Part shown: positions 50,413-59,119 of the stretch, one piece after another | How the letters are laid out: every line of letters starts with the position of its first letter | Position numbering within the stretch: the stretch's first letter is position 1 | NCBI RefSeq assembly: GCF_900129245.1 | Contig: NZ_FQUT01000002.1 | Location: 1 to 64,000, forward strand | DNA: 64,000 bases | Reading direction: 5' to 3' | Source: Chryseobacterium arachidis | Lineage (GTDB): Bacteria; Bacteroidota; Bacteroidia; Flavobacteriales; Weeksellaceae | Program-made: the position numbers and the translations under genes | Notes under the pieces: model-generated | Database searches by the model: none | Seen by the model: the letters and a program-made list of their open reading frames with translations, nothing else | What the model was told of the DNA's origin: nothing

Positions 50413-51936
50413 ATGGGACAAGGTGCCAGAATTTTATTAACAAACAAGACTCCTTATACGTGGAAGAAAACCTTTCACGAGTCTTATCAGATGGCTGAAT
50501 GGAACTCTCATTTTCCTGAAACCATTGCACCAGGAACTTCCGTTTACATCTACACAGAATTTGAAGAAGGAGTTTTCATTACTGAAACAGACGATAACGG
50601 AACTATTGAATATACTTTTGAAGAAACCGGTGAATCGTTTAGGGTTTTGGCAGGTTACAAAGATGAGGGTAATATCAGAATATATTTCAACAATCTTCAG
50701 ACACTACAAAATACCAAAGATTCTATCATTACTATCGGCAGCAAAAGGAAGCAATATTTTACTCAATACGAAGAGCTATTCGTTAACTTTACAATTGTAA
50801 AAACGGCACTCGGATATATAACCATCGCGAGAGATCAGGACAATCCAGACTGGATGAGATATATTGCTGACGACAAAAATTTAGCCCAGCTTACAATTCC
50901 GGGGACACATGATTCCTGTACTTACACCCTCCAGAACGGGCTTTTGGATCATTTATCTGCAGATGATCTTGCTGCAATAGGGGCAGGTTTAGCACTTCTT
51001 ATCCCGGCTCTTTCGGTACTTTTCGGAGTAGGAGCAATCACCGCTGAAATTATCAAAAATATTACGATGTGTCAGACCATGGACATCAGTACACAGCTTT
51101 ACAAAGGAATCCGCTTTTTAGATATCAGGCTAAGAAAAAAAGATGATGATCTTTACGCTTTTCATGGAGGAATCAATTTGAATTTAAAATTTAAAGATGT
51201 TCTGGATGCCACTTATGATTTCCTTAAAAAACATCCTCATGAAACAGTCATCATGTCCATCAATAAAGATGGCGAGGGAGACGATATCTCTGCTCTGGTA
51301 GAAGCTGCCATTATAAAGGACTACGATATGTGGTACGGAATCGAAAAAAATGGAGATAGCCCTTCATGGACAAAATTTGACATTCCAAATCTGAAAGATG
51401 CCAGAAAAAAAATCGTTCTCTTAAGAAGATTTGGAGATAACTCGACCCAGATGGGCATTAATGCATCAACGCTGATATGGCCGGATAATGGCACAAACCC
51501 GATTCCACCCGTTGTTAACTATAATAACCAGGATTTCTATATTCAGGACAATTATCAGCCGTATTATTTATCAGATCTTGACAGTAAATTTGATGACCAT
51601 GTTTTAAAATTAATTAAGGCATCAAAATCGGATAAAAGCACTACACTTTACATCAACTTTGCAAGCGGTACAGGAGGTGTTTATCCACAGACCTTAGCGA
51701 ACGGATATATGGCGAATTTCATAGGAACCAACGGAAAGCTATTTGAAAACTATGTTCCAAAAGATCAGCAATGGTCCTCTGAAACAACAGAAAAATTAGG
51801 CATCATTCCGATGGATTTCCCTGAGACTCCTTATAACGGAGCAGTGATAGGGCAATTAATCAGTCTTAACAGCTTTACAGCTCCTTCTCAAGTTTCTGTA
51901 AAAGCGGTTCCCTCACTGGAAATAGAAAAAGAATGA
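50413..51936 (+). CDS. Phosphatidylinositol-specific phospholipase C domain protein
   Basis: 507 residues. An N-terminal beta domain (about 1-125) is followed by the PI-PLC X domain: PGTHDSCTY with catalytic His166, RFLDIRLRKKDDD with metal/substrate residues, and AFHGGIN with His251. It should cleave phosphatidylinositol-type lipids by general acid/base catalysis. Between the two histidines lies a hydrophobic segment of about 26 residues (187-212, IGAGLALLIPALSVLFGVGA) not usual in bacterial PI-PLC. No signal peptide is seen. The gene has its own terminators on both sides. Secretion route unknown. Confidence 0.88.
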   Translation: MGQGARILLTNKTPYTWKKTFHESYQMAEWNSHFPETIAPGTSVYIYTEFEEGVFITETDDNGTIEYTFEETGESFRVLAGYKDEGNIRIYFNNLQTLQNTKDSIITIGSKRKQYFTQYEELFVNFTIVKTALGYITIARDQDNPDWMRYIADDKNLAQLTIPGTHDSCTYTLQNGLLDHLSADDLAAIGAGLALLIPALSVLFGVGAITAEIIKNITMCQTMDISTQLYKGIRFLDIRLRKKDDDLYAFHGGINLNLKFKDVLDATYDFLKKHPHETVIMSINKDGEGDDISALVEAAIIKDYDMWYGIEKNGDSPSWTKFDIPNLKDARKKIVLLRRFGDNSTQMGINASTLIWPDNGTNPIPPVVNYNNQDFYIQDNYQPYYLSDLDSKFDDHVLKLIKASKSDKSTTLYINFASGTGGVYPQTLANGYMANFIGTNGKLFENYVPKDQQWSSETTEKLGIIPMDFPETPYNGAVIGQLISLNSFTAPSQVSVKAVPSLEIEKE

Positions 51937-51963
51937 TAATGATTCTAATGCATAAGTGTGATG

Positions 51964-52000
51964 AGATCCTCTGGAATTTTTTCAGGGGATTTTTTATTTT
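51964..52000. terminator. Terminator between convergent genes
   Basis: ATCCTCTG (51966-51973) pairs with CAGGGGAT (51983-51990, one G-U), followed by a T run on the plus strand. It ends the PI-PLC transcript. Confidence 0.75.
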
Positions 52001-52680
52001 TTCAAAGCTAAAATATATTTATCGATATACAATTCCTTCTCTTTCGATTTGTATTGCTGAATGTATCTGGGATGCTCCAATACAGTCACCTTATTAAAAA
52101 GGTTAGCTTCCTGATTCAGCTTCGAAATAAAATCAGCATTTTTCCTTCCTAAAATAAATACTTCCGAAGTGTCCAGATTTAAACTGATATGTTTTTTCAA
52201 ACAATCAATCATAAAATCTTTTACATCATTAAAAAGTTTTTTATCATCATAATAATTGGCATTGATCCAGCTTCCTTTTGATTTTCTGACAATTGCCAAC
52301 GGAAATGGAGAATTGATGTAAATATCTTTATAAAATTCGTCAGCTCCTCCATATTGCTCAATCATATCGTACATAAAAACAGATGAAATCTCATGGGTAT
52401 ACGCCGATTGCATTTTGATTCCGCAAACACTTTCCAGACGTTTTGTGTCGGTGAAAGGAACACCTGTAACTCCCGCTCCATGACGACTCGGATTGATTCC
52501 TATTAAAAATTTCCTTTGGTTAGAATCATTGTAATATTTCTGATAAAACTTTTCCATGATAACGATTGTTTCAGGATTATCAAGATAAGGATTTAGAACC
52601 TGAAAATCGTCGGGAAGATTTCCATCATATTTTAAATTTCGATTGAATGCGACAACTTGGCCTGCGAAAGTTTTCTTCAT
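51994..52680 (-). CDS. SMUG2-like DNA glycosylase family protein (DUF4918)
   Basis: 228 residues. The uracil-DNA-glycosylase superfamily motif 1 appears as FLIGINPSRHGAGVTGVPFTD and motif 2 as VLEHPRYIQQY. This combination is that of the SMUG2 group, which removes uracil or deaminated purines from DNA. The exact lesion is unknown. It lies 3 nt after the stop of the DUF4241 gene, so the two are cotranscribed. Confidence 0.82.
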   Translation of the reverse strand: MKKTFAGQVVAFNRNLKYDGNLPDDFQVLNPYLDNPETIVIMEKFYQKYYNDSNQRKFLIGINPSRHGAGVTGVPFTDTKRLESVCGIKMQSAYTHEISSVFMYDMIEQYGGADEFYKDIYINSPFPLAIVRKSKGSWINANYYDDKKLFNDVKDFMIDCLKKHISLNLDTSEVFILGRKNADFISKLNQEANLFNKVTVLEHPRYIQQYKSKEKELYIDKYILALKK

Positions 52681-52683
52681 ATA

Positions 52684-53409
52684 TTATTCCACATCTTCTT
52701 CGTCACCTTCTTCACTTAAAGCCAATTCAATATCAATAAACTGAATGTATAAACCGCAAATATTTTCATTAGCGTCATATGCAAAATAGACAGGATATTC
52801 TCCATCACCGAAACCACTCGCAAACATGGGAATATGATATTCCGTATTCGGAACTTTCCAATTGATCCAATCTCCTGCATCTCTTTGATTTTTTGGATTG
52901 TCCTGATAACTCTTCGCAAAAATATCCGCAAAATAATCATCATAAAGATTATCAACATCTGCTTCATCTGCAAATTTAGGAAGCACTTCCGCATCGGTAA
53001 TGCAGCCCAAACCTGCATCTACTCCAAAACCAAAAAAATCGTCTTCAGTTACACCTTCCAGTTCTTCAATCCCAACTAAAGCTTCTCTGTAAATAACAGG
53101 TTTCTCTTTGGTGAATTCTACTTTTACAACCGCATATCGATCACCCCAATCTTCGGATTTCACAACTGCAATCGTCACAGGAAAATCACCTTTCGGAGCC
53201 TGAACAAAGTAAGGCGACTGATTGGCATTCAGATAAACCAACGGATCTCTCACTACCACTTTTCCCGAAGGAAGAGAAACATTTCCGATTTCCATGGTTT
53301 CCAATTGCTGCCCCATAATTTCATCTGAAGTAAAATAGGTTTCCAAATCGGTCGGACAAACCAATATATTTTTTACTTCCTCATACTTCTGCATCCAGTT
53401 TTCGTTCAT
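52684..53409 (-). CDS. DUF4241 family protein
   Basis: 241 residues. The order of motifs fits DUF4241: SGKVVVRDPLVYL near residue 48, DRYAVVKVEFTKEKPV, FFGFGVDAGLGCITDAE, and the FASGFGDGEYPVYFAYD segment. Acidic throughout, no signal peptide. DUF4241 is often seen in immunity or housekeeping contexts but has no assigned activity. Confidence 0.8.
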   Translation of the reverse strand: MNENWMQKYEEVKNILVCPTDLETYFTSDEIMGQQLETMEIGNVSLPSGKVVVRDPLVYLNANQSPYFVQAPKGDFPVTIAVVKSEDWGDRYAVVKVEFTKEKPVIYREALVGIEELEGVTEDDFFGFGVDAGLGCITDAEVLPKFADEADVDNLYDDYFADIFAKSYQDNPKNQRDAGDWINWKVPNTEYHIPMFASGFGDGEYPVYFAYDANENICGLYIQFIDIELALSEEGDEEDVE

Positions 53410-53501
53410 TATTAAATATTTTTTGAATTGATTTTAAGTCTTGAAAATAATGAATAAAAGTATCTGAATCAAACATTCTAAATTATTTAACGAAAGATTA
53501 T

Positions 53502-53540
53502 AAAAAAATCCCTTTCAGTGAAAACCAAAAGGGACCATAA
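53502..53540 (-). terminator. Terminator of the paa operon
   Basis: On the minus strand TCCCTTT (53528-53534) pairs with AAAGGGA (53509-53515), followed by a run of seven T. It is 25 nt past the paaZ stop. Confidence 0.8.
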
Positions 53541-53558
53541 ACTTATATTTATTTTGAA

Positions 53559-56054
53559 TTAAATCAATCCGAACTGCTCAAAATGGTGGGTAAAATGCTT
53601 TTTATGAATCAGTTCCCACATTTCCTTATTTAATTTTCCAAAGACAAAATTCATATGTTCTGCTTCCGGATTTTCTTTATAATAAATAACAAATCGCTTT
53701 AAATTATCCATGAAAGACTGTTTCGCAGCTTCAAGATTTTTGTGTCTTAAATCCAACAGTTTTTCATCTTCTTCCAGAAACGGCGCCGGGAAATCTTTCG
53801 GCATCTTTCTGTGATTGTAAAGAGAATCCTGCCACTTTTCCAACTGTTCTTCAGGAGTAAAGCATTTTTCGGCTTCCGGCTCACCTAAACTTACTAAAAC
53901 AGTATGATCTAAATGTTCAATCATCTGTTGTGGAGACATTTTACCCCAACTTGGCTGAGTCGATTCTGTTAAGCCGCTTAAAGCTTTTTGAATATTTTTT
54001 AAATTTAAATCGATAAAAGGAGACTGTTTTGCCACCAACGTTAAAATAGTAGCCACACAAACGATCTCATCTCTTTGGTTCACCACTTCAACTAACCATT
54101 TCACAACTCCGGAAGGAATATTTCTACCCTTCACTCCTCTGTTGATTTTCTCTTTTGCCGTTAAATAAACAGTAATGGTATCTCCTGCATAAACAGGCTT
54201 GAAGAATGAACAGTTTTCTAATCCGTAATTTGCGATAACTGGTCCTTTTTTACCTGAAACGAACAATCCGGCCGCGGCAGAAAGGATGAAATATCCGTGA
54301 GCAACGGTTTTATCGAAGATAGTTCCCGTTAAGCTCGTTGCATCTGTATGTGCATAGAAATGATCCCATGAAACATTGGAGAAATTCACGATGTCTGCAT
54401 CTGTTACTGTTCTTCCTGCTGTTTCTAAAGAATCTCCTACCTCAACTTCTTCAAAATATTTCTGGAAAGGATGTTTATCCGAGAATTTTTTCTCAGCGCC
54501 CTGCTGATAAACTTTAGTAATTGCCGTTAAAATATCCGGCGAACCTTGGATGGCTGTTTTTTGAAGGAAAAAATGAAGACCATTCAATCCCCCCATTTCC
54601 TCTCCTCCTCCTGCTCTACCCGGACCACCGTGCATCAATGTCGGAAGCGGGGAACCGTGACCTGTACTTTCTTTCGCACTGTCTCTGTTTAACACAAAAA
54701 TTCTTCCGTGCTGTGAAGCCATTTTCCACGAAGTTTCTGCCACGAAATTGTTATCGTGAGAAACAATAGAACCTACCAAACTTCCTTTTCCTCTTTTTGC
54801 CAATGCCGCTGCTTCTTCCGCATCTTTGTAAGGCATCAATGTAGAAACCGGACCGAAAGCCTCAACATCGTGAGAGATATTTTTAGTAAACGGAGCGTCG
54901 TTTAAGAACAGTTTCGGACTCATAAATGCTCCATTTTCATAGTTGGCATCTACAAGCTCATGTTTTCCATCATAAACTAATTCCGTTTCAGCTTTTAATA
55001 AGTTTACCTTTCTCAATACCTCATCATACTGCTGCTTTCCAACCAAAGAACCCATTCTTGTTTCTCTGCTTAATGGGTTTCCGATTTTTGTCTGATCTAA
55101 AGCTTTAGACAACGCATTCTGAACATCTCCAATTAGATTTTCAGGAACGATAATTCTTCGGATTGCCGTACATTTTTGTCCCGCTTTCGTCGTCATTTCG
55201 TTACGAACTTCTTTGATAAACAAATCAAATTCCGGAGTTCCCGGTTTTGCATCCAATCCAAGAATTGAACAGTTCAAAGAATCTGCTTCCATATTGAAAC
55301 GAACGGCATTTCCTGCAATTGACGGTAAAGATTTTAATTTTCTACCTGTCGTTGCAGAACCTGTGAATAACACCGAATCTCCATCCTGAACATAATCAAG
55401 GATATTTCCAGGTTCACCACACACCAGCTGAACAGCACCTTCCGGAAGGATTCCACTTTCGATCATATCCTGGAACACTGCATTCGTTAAATAAGAACCA
55501 AACGGAGAAGGCTTCACGATTGACGGAACACCCGCCAATAATGAGGTGGATAACTTTTCCAACATCCCCCAAACAGGAAAATTATATGCGTTGATTTGTA
55601 CAGAAACTCCTTCACTTGGCGTTAAAATGTGAGTTCCCAGGAAAGTTCCGTTCGCAGAAATTTTCTGAGTATCTCCATCCACCCAAAACGGTGTGTTCGG
55701 AAGCATTCTCTTTGCCAATCCTGAATACGTAAAGAAAGTACCGAAACCGCCTTCAATATCTACCCAGGAATCAACGTGAGTTGCTCCAGTTTTATATGAT
55801 AAATCGTAATATTTTTTCTTTCTTTCTAATAAGTAAAGGGCTACTTTTTTCAACATTTCTCCACGATCATAGAACGTCATAGATGAAAGGTTTTTGTAAC
55901 CAACTGTTCTTCCGTAGTCAAGAGCCTGTTCAAAATTCAGACCTTCTGTATCGGAAATCGCAACCTGTTCACCGTTTACAGCATTGTACAAAGGAATTCC
56001 GTTTCCGTTTCCTTCTACCCATTCGCCGTAGATGTAATTTTTTAACTTTTCCAT
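53559..56054 (-). CDS. paaZ: Phenylacetic acid degradation bifunctional protein PaaZ with C-terminal DUF1569-like domain
   Basis: 831 residues against about 680 for typical PaaZ. Residues about 1-520 are an aldehyde dehydrogenase domain (VQINAYNFPVWGMLEKL; catalytic Cys in TKAGQKCTAIRRI; GPGRAGGGEEMGGLNG). Residues about 535-680 are a MaoC-type hydratase (FEEVEVGDSLETAGR; WDHFYAHTDA; VAHGYFILSAAAG). Together they open the oxepin-CoA ring and oxidise the aldehyde. Residues about 690-831 add a DUF1569/DinB-like helical domain (WGKMSPQQMIEHLDH ... MNFVFGKLNKEMWELIHKKHFTHHFEQFG). It is the last gene of the operon. Confidence 0.93.
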   Translation of the reverse strand: MEKLKNYIYGEWVEGNGNGIPLYNAVNGEQVAISDTEGLNFEQALDYGRTVGYKNLSSMTFYDRGEMLKKVALYLLERKKKYYDLSYKTGATHVDSWVDIEGGFGTFFTYSGLAKRMLPNTPFWVDGDTQKISANGTFLGTHILTPSEGVSVQINAYNFPVWGMLEKLSTSLLAGVPSIVKPSPFGSYLTNAVFQDMIESGILPEGAVQLVCGEPGNILDYVQDGDSVLFTGSATTGRKLKSLPSIAGNAVRFNMEADSLNCSILGLDAKPGTPEFDLFIKEVRNEMTTKAGQKCTAIRRIIVPENLIGDVQNALSKALDQTKIGNPLSRETRMGSLVGKQQYDEVLRKVNLLKAETELVYDGKHELVDANYENGAFMSPKLFLNDAPFTKNISHDVEAFGPVSTLMPYKDAEEAAALAKRGKGSLVGSIVSHDNNFVAETSWKMASQHGRIFVLNRDSAKESTGHGSPLPTLMHGGPGRAGGGEEMGGLNGLHFFLQKTAIQGSPDILTAITKVYQQGAEKKFSDKHPFQKYFEEVEVGDSLETAGRTVTDADIVNFSNVSWDHFYAHTDATSLTGTIFDKTVAHGYFILSAAAGLFVSGKKGPVIANYGLENCSFFKPVYAGDTITVYLTAKEKINRGVKGRNIPSGVVKWLVEVVNQRDEIVCVATILTLVAKQSPFIDLNLKNIQKALSGLTESTQPSWGKMSPQQMIEHLDHTVLVSLGEPEAEKCFTPEEQLEKWQDSLYNHRKMPKDFPAPFLEEDEKLLDLRHKNLEAAKQSFMDNLKRFVIYYKENPEAEHMNFVFGKLNKEMWELIHKKHFTHHFEQFGLI

Positions 56055-56069
56055 ATAGTTTTTTACTTT

Positions 56070-56765
56070 TTATTTTTTATTCTGAAGCTGTAAGACTTCT
56101 TCTAAAGTATAATTTTTCAGCACAAAATCATTTCCGAAGAGATTTTTAGCATAATTTTCTATCGTTTCTGAAAATCCAGCTTCCTTTCTTAGTTTGTTAA
56201 CATTATTAAAATTCTTGATAGGCCATATTAATGAAATGGTTTCCGTAACTCCATTTTTTACTGTATTAAACGAAGTTCCCTGAGTTCCGTAGATTTGTTC
56301 TTTTTCATCCTGCATAAGCTGCCTGTCAACCATCATTGCATAGAGTCTGAAAGGAATTTCTTTTTTTTCAGCCGCCTCTTTTACTATGGGTAAATATTGA
56401 TTGATTTTTGCTGAATGCTGAATAACAATCCAAGTTGTTTTATTTTCCGGTTCTCCAACTAACGATTTTCCGGGATAACCGTATTTTGCTATGATTTTTT
56501 CAATTTTTGCTAAATTTTCTGCATCCTGCTTTTCCATCAGTTTCCATAAACCTACTGTTGTCTGTTCTTTCGTCAGCTGTTTTTCGTTTATGATTTGTTG
56601 TTTTCTTTCGGGGGAAATATCAGGCTGCATCAATTCACGATAAATCTGATCATCATGATCAATCTGAGCCAGTTCATTTTTAAGTTGAACATTAATTTCC
56701 TTTTTCTCAACATTCTGACCATATATTAAAACAGAAAAGAAAATGGCAAAAAATAAATATTTCAT
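56070..56765 (-). CDS. Exported DUF6624-like protein
   Basis: 231 residues with a signal peptide (LFFAIFFSVLIYGQ). The middle (LWKLMEKQDAENLAKIEKIIAKYGYPGKSLVGE; TTWIVIQHSAKINQYLPIVKEAAEKKEI; MMVDRQLMQDEKEQIYGTQG split across short blocks) resembles the DUF6624 family. The histidine and aspartate in WIVIQHS and MMVDRQ are the most conserved-looking. It lies 15 nt upstream of paaZ but has no obvious link to phenylacetate use. Confidence 0.7.
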   Translation of the reverse strand: MKYLFFAIFFSVLIYGQNVEKKEINVQLKNELAQIDHDDQIYRELMQPDISPERKQQIINEKQLTKEQTTVGLWKLMEKQDAENLAKIEKIIAKYGYPGKSLVGEPENKTTWIVIQHSAKINQYLPIVKEAAEKKEIPFRLYAMMVDRQLMQDEKEQIYGTQGTSFNTVKNGVTETISLIWPIKNFNNVNKLRKEAGFSETIENYAKNLFGNDFVLKNYTLEEVLQLQNKK

Positions 56766-56783
56766 GAAGTGTGTTTTTAATTA

Positions 56784-57611
56784 TTATTTCGGCTCCTGAT
56801 ACGGAAACAATTTCACCAGACCTTCATACAAACTTCTGTGAAGAATGGTTGCATGGTTATCCGTTTCCATCATTTTATATTCTACCGTCCAGTTTTTCTT
56901 ATTGGATTTTTTCAGAACATCATATAAATCTTCTGCATCTTTTACCATCACCGGATGTTCGCCTTTCCCGACAGAAACATAAATAAATTTCTTCGTATCC
57001 TGAATTTTACTTAATAATTGAGGAGCCTGTTTTAAAAGACTTTCATCGTCCCACCACAAACTTGGACTGATGATAAAATAATTATTGAACATTTCAGGTT
57101 TTTTCAACAAAATTTCTGTTGCTAAAAGTCCGCCAAGAGACTGCCCAAACAAATATTTATCTGTCGTTTTGAATTGGCTTTCGATATAAGGTTTTAATTC
57201 TTTCTCTAAAAAACTGATGAATTTATCCGAATGTCCCGTTGTTGGATAATCTTTCTGTAAATCTTTTAAGTCGGTGTGAAAAGTAAAGTCTCTTTTTCTG
57301 TCGACATTAGCAATTCCGACCACGATTGTTTCCGGCATGGAATACATTTGATTGAAGAATTGTATTAAACCTGTAACGTGAATGAAATCTTCATTCATGC
57401 TTCCATCCAACAAATAGATGATCGGGTAAGATTTTGTTTTGTCGAAGTTTTGTGGAAGATAGATATTTAACATTCTCTCTTCGTTTAAAATTTTAGATTT
57501 TATGGTTCTGATTTCTCCAATAGTCAATGGTTTTACATTTTCAGTCTGGGCAAAAGCCACAGATTGAAATGTAAAAAGGATTGTGACGATAAGGAGAAGT
57601 TTATTTAACAT
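56784..57611 (-). CDS. Alpha/beta hydrolase, esterase D / IroE-like
   Basis: 275 residues with signal peptide (LLLIVTILFTFQSVAFAQ). The nucleophile elbow is GQSLGG (Ser in LFGQSLGGLLATE), followed by the SPSLWWDDE motif and the closing His in DNHATILHRSLYEGL. The family covers esterases acting on siderophores and S-formylglutathione; periplasmic location argues for a siderophore or other exported ester. It lies in the paa strand order, next to the transposase unit. Confidence 0.88.
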   Translation of the reverse strand: MLNKLLLIVTILFTFQSVAFAQTENVKPLTIGEIRTIKSKILNEERMLNIYLPQNFDKTKSYPIIYLLDGSMNEDFIHVTGLIQFFNQMYSMPETIVVGIANVDRKRDFTFHTDLKDLQKDYPTTGHSDKFISFLEKELKPYIESQFKTTDKYLFGQSLGGLLATEILLKKPEMFNNYFIISPSLWWDDESLLKQAPQLLSKIQDTKKFIYVSVGKGEHPVMVKDAEDLYDVLKKSNKKNWTVEYKMMETDNHATILHRSLYEGLVKLFPYQEPK

Positions 57612-57628
57612 GTTTTATTGTTTTGTGA

Positions 57629-57661
57629 AACCTAACGGGTTTTAAAAACCCGTTAGGTTTG
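57629..57661. repeat. REP palindrome, left of the transposase
   Basis: AAACCTAACGGGTTTT (57629-57644) and AAAACCCGTTAGGTTT (57646-57661) form a perfect 16-bp inverted repeat around one base. A second copy with one change lies at 58263-58295, on the other side of the transposase gene. Confidence 0.8.
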
Positions 57662-57668
57662 ATTCAGT

Positions 57669-58247
57669 TTATTCAAAATTTAAAAAATCATATTCAATAT
57701 TGGATTGATGATAATTTCTAAAAACATTTAGAGAATCAAAATATTGCATGATTTCCATTCTTTCTAATTTACTTTCTTTTTCAGGATTTAGATATGAAAT
57801 GTATGAAGAGTGCTTCCATTCATCAATTTTATTTACAAATCCATGATTAACCGGATTATTGTGAATATAATGTAAGACTTTCATTAAATATTTCTCATCC
57901 GTTACTTTCTTTCGTTTTATAGCATTTAGAAAAAGGGCACCCCTTCTTTCATACATCTTATTGAATGCTTTTGCATAAGAATTCAAAAAATCTCCAAATC
58001 TCTTCATTAAATATTTGTGTTGTTCATCAATATTTACACCTTCAAAATCTTTAAATCTTAATAATAAGTGAAAATGATTTGGCAATAAACAATATGAATA
58101 AATGTCCGCAATCGGAAGAATATATTTATCTAACTGCTTCAGAAAAAATTGATAGTTGGTCTCTTCACGAAAAATCAATTCCTTTCCATTTACATGAGAA
58201 AAAATATCATAAACAGAGTCAAACTCAAAACTTTCTGTATTAATCAT
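57669..58247 (-). CDS. REP-associated tyrosine transposase (Y1/TnpA-like)
   Basis: 192 residues of the HUH Y1 transposase group: the metal-binding HUH motif is LLPNHFHLLLRF (H58, H60), and a Tyr in the YAKAFNKMYERRG segment is the likely nucleophile. The end HYIHNNPVNHGFV is also typical. The gene is flanked by two copies of the palindrome AAACCTAACGGG..., 7 nt from its stop and 15 nt from its start, as expected for a REP-associated transposase that acts on such hairpins. It interrupts the paa operon between paaY and the esterase gene. Confidence 0.88.
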   Translation of the reverse strand: MINTESFEFDSVYDIFSHVNGKELIFREETNYQFFLKQLDKYILPIADIYSYCLLPNHFHLLLRFKDFEGVNIDEQHKYLMKRFGDFLNSYAKAFNKMYERRGALFLNAIKRKKVTDEKYLMKVLHYIHNNPVNHGFVNKIDEWKHSSYISYLNPEKESKLERMEIMQYFDSLNVFRNYHQSNIEYDFLNFE

Positions 58248-58262
58248 TTTGCTTTTATTGGG

Positions 58263-58295
58263 AAACCTAACGGGTTTTAAAAACCCGTCAGGTTT
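58263..58295. repeat. REP palindrome, right of the transposase
   Basis: Same sequence as the copy at 57629-57661 except for one substitution (CCGTCAGG for CCGTTAGG), which leaves one wobble in the stem. Confidence 0.8.
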
Positions 58296-58312
58296 GGGTT
58301 CTTTAATAAAAA

Positions 58313-58906
58313 TTATTTCACATCATCCCAAATGCTGTAATCAACAATTTTCGTAGGAATCTGCTGAACATATTCTGTAAAAGGTTCGCAAGGCAAAATC
58401 GCGTTCTTCCCTTCTCTTGCCAATTCCTGATACAATTTTGTTCCTTCCGTTTTCCATTTAATCATTTCATCAGAAACATCACGAATGATCTTTGCAGGGC
58501 TTCCAACAATCAGTTTTCTTGGTTCACATTTGAAATTGGCCGGAACAAAAGCTAAAGCTCCGATGATACATTCGTCACCGATAACTGCTTTATCCATCAC
58601 CACTGAGTTCATTCCCACCAAGCAATTTTTACCGATATGACCTGAGTGAATAATTGCTCCATGACCAATATGTGCCGATTCTTCCAAAATGGTTTCTATC
58701 CCCGGAAAAACGTGAAGCGTACAGTTTTCCTGAACATTTGCACCGTCTTTCACAATAATTTTACCCCAGTCGCCACGAATTACCGCGTTGGGACCGATGT
58801 AAACTTCTTCGCCGATTTCAACATTTCCGATAATCACCGCTTGCGGATGGACGTAAGCGGAAGGTTTTATTATTGGACGAATTCCGTGGTATGAGTAAAT
58901 ATTCAT
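58313..58906 (-). CDS. paaY: Phenylacetic acid degradation protein PaaY, hexapeptide thioesterase / gamma-CA fold
   Basis: 197 residues from ATG 58906; an upstream in-frame start at 59029 reads through repeat DNA and is rejected. Hexapeptide turns of a left-handed beta-helix run through the middle (VYIGPNAVIRGDW; HIGHGAIIHSGHIG; CLVGMNSVVMDKAVIG). The zinc-type histidines are present (LHVFPG, HIGHG, HSGH). PaaY hydrolyses inhibitory CoA esters formed in the pathway. Here it lies between the thiolase gene and the transposase insertion. Confidence 0.9.
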   Translation of the reverse strand: MNIYSYHGIRPIIKPSAYVHPQAVIIGNVEIGEEVYIGPNAVIRGDWGKIIVKDGANVQENCTLHVFPGIETILEESAHIGHGAIIHSGHIGKNCLVGMNSVVMDKAVIGDECIIGALAFVPANFKCEPRKLIVGSPAKIIRDVSDEMIKWKTEGTKLYQELAREGKNAILPCEPFTEYVQQIPTKIVDYSIWDDVK

Positions 58907-58910
58907 AATT

Positions 58911-58952
58911 TTAATTTGAAAATTTGAGAATGAGTTAATTTGAAAATTATTT
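58911..58952. repeat. AATTTGAAAATG-type intergenic repeat, copy 1
   Basis: Units AATTTGAAAATTTGAGAATG and AGTTAATTTGAAAATTA in tandem. Related copies flank the thiolase gene and the four-helix-bundle gene. Confidence 0.5.
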
Positions 58953-58953
58953 T

Positions 58954-59032
58954 TAACGCAAAGTCCGCAAAGTTTTTTTTGAAAATTTTCTTGCATACTT
59001 TTCGTTCGCAAAGGCGTTTCACTCAGCAAAGG
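58954..59032. repeat. CGCAAAG-rich dispersed repeat, copy 2
   Basis: AACGCAAAGTCCGCAAAG (58955-58972) followed by TTCGCAAAG..CAGCAAAGG (59005-59032). The second part matches the copy at 580-605. Confidence 0.45.
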
Positions 59033-59051
59033 CTAAACGTTAAATTAACGA

Positions 59052-59108
59052 GCTAATTTGAGAAATGAGAATGTGTTCTGAATGGCATTTTCAAATTCTC
59101 AAATTAGC
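59052..59108. repeat. AATTTGAGAA inverted repeat downstream of the thiolase gene
   Basis: GCTAATTTGAGAA (59052-59064) and TTCTCAAATTAGC (59096-59108) are perfect 13-bp inverted repeats built from the same AATTTGARAATG unit found elsewhere in the paa region. Confidence 0.55.
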
Positions 59109-59119
59109 ACATTTTCAAA

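Noticed and set aside
57629..58295. Palindromes around 57.6-58.3 kb as a CRISPR array
   Set aside because: Only two copies, 634 bp apart with a transposase gene between them, and no spacers.
58907..59029. Earlier start for PaaY
   Set aside because: The extra 41 codons read through intergenic repeats and have no similarity to the hexapeptide fold.
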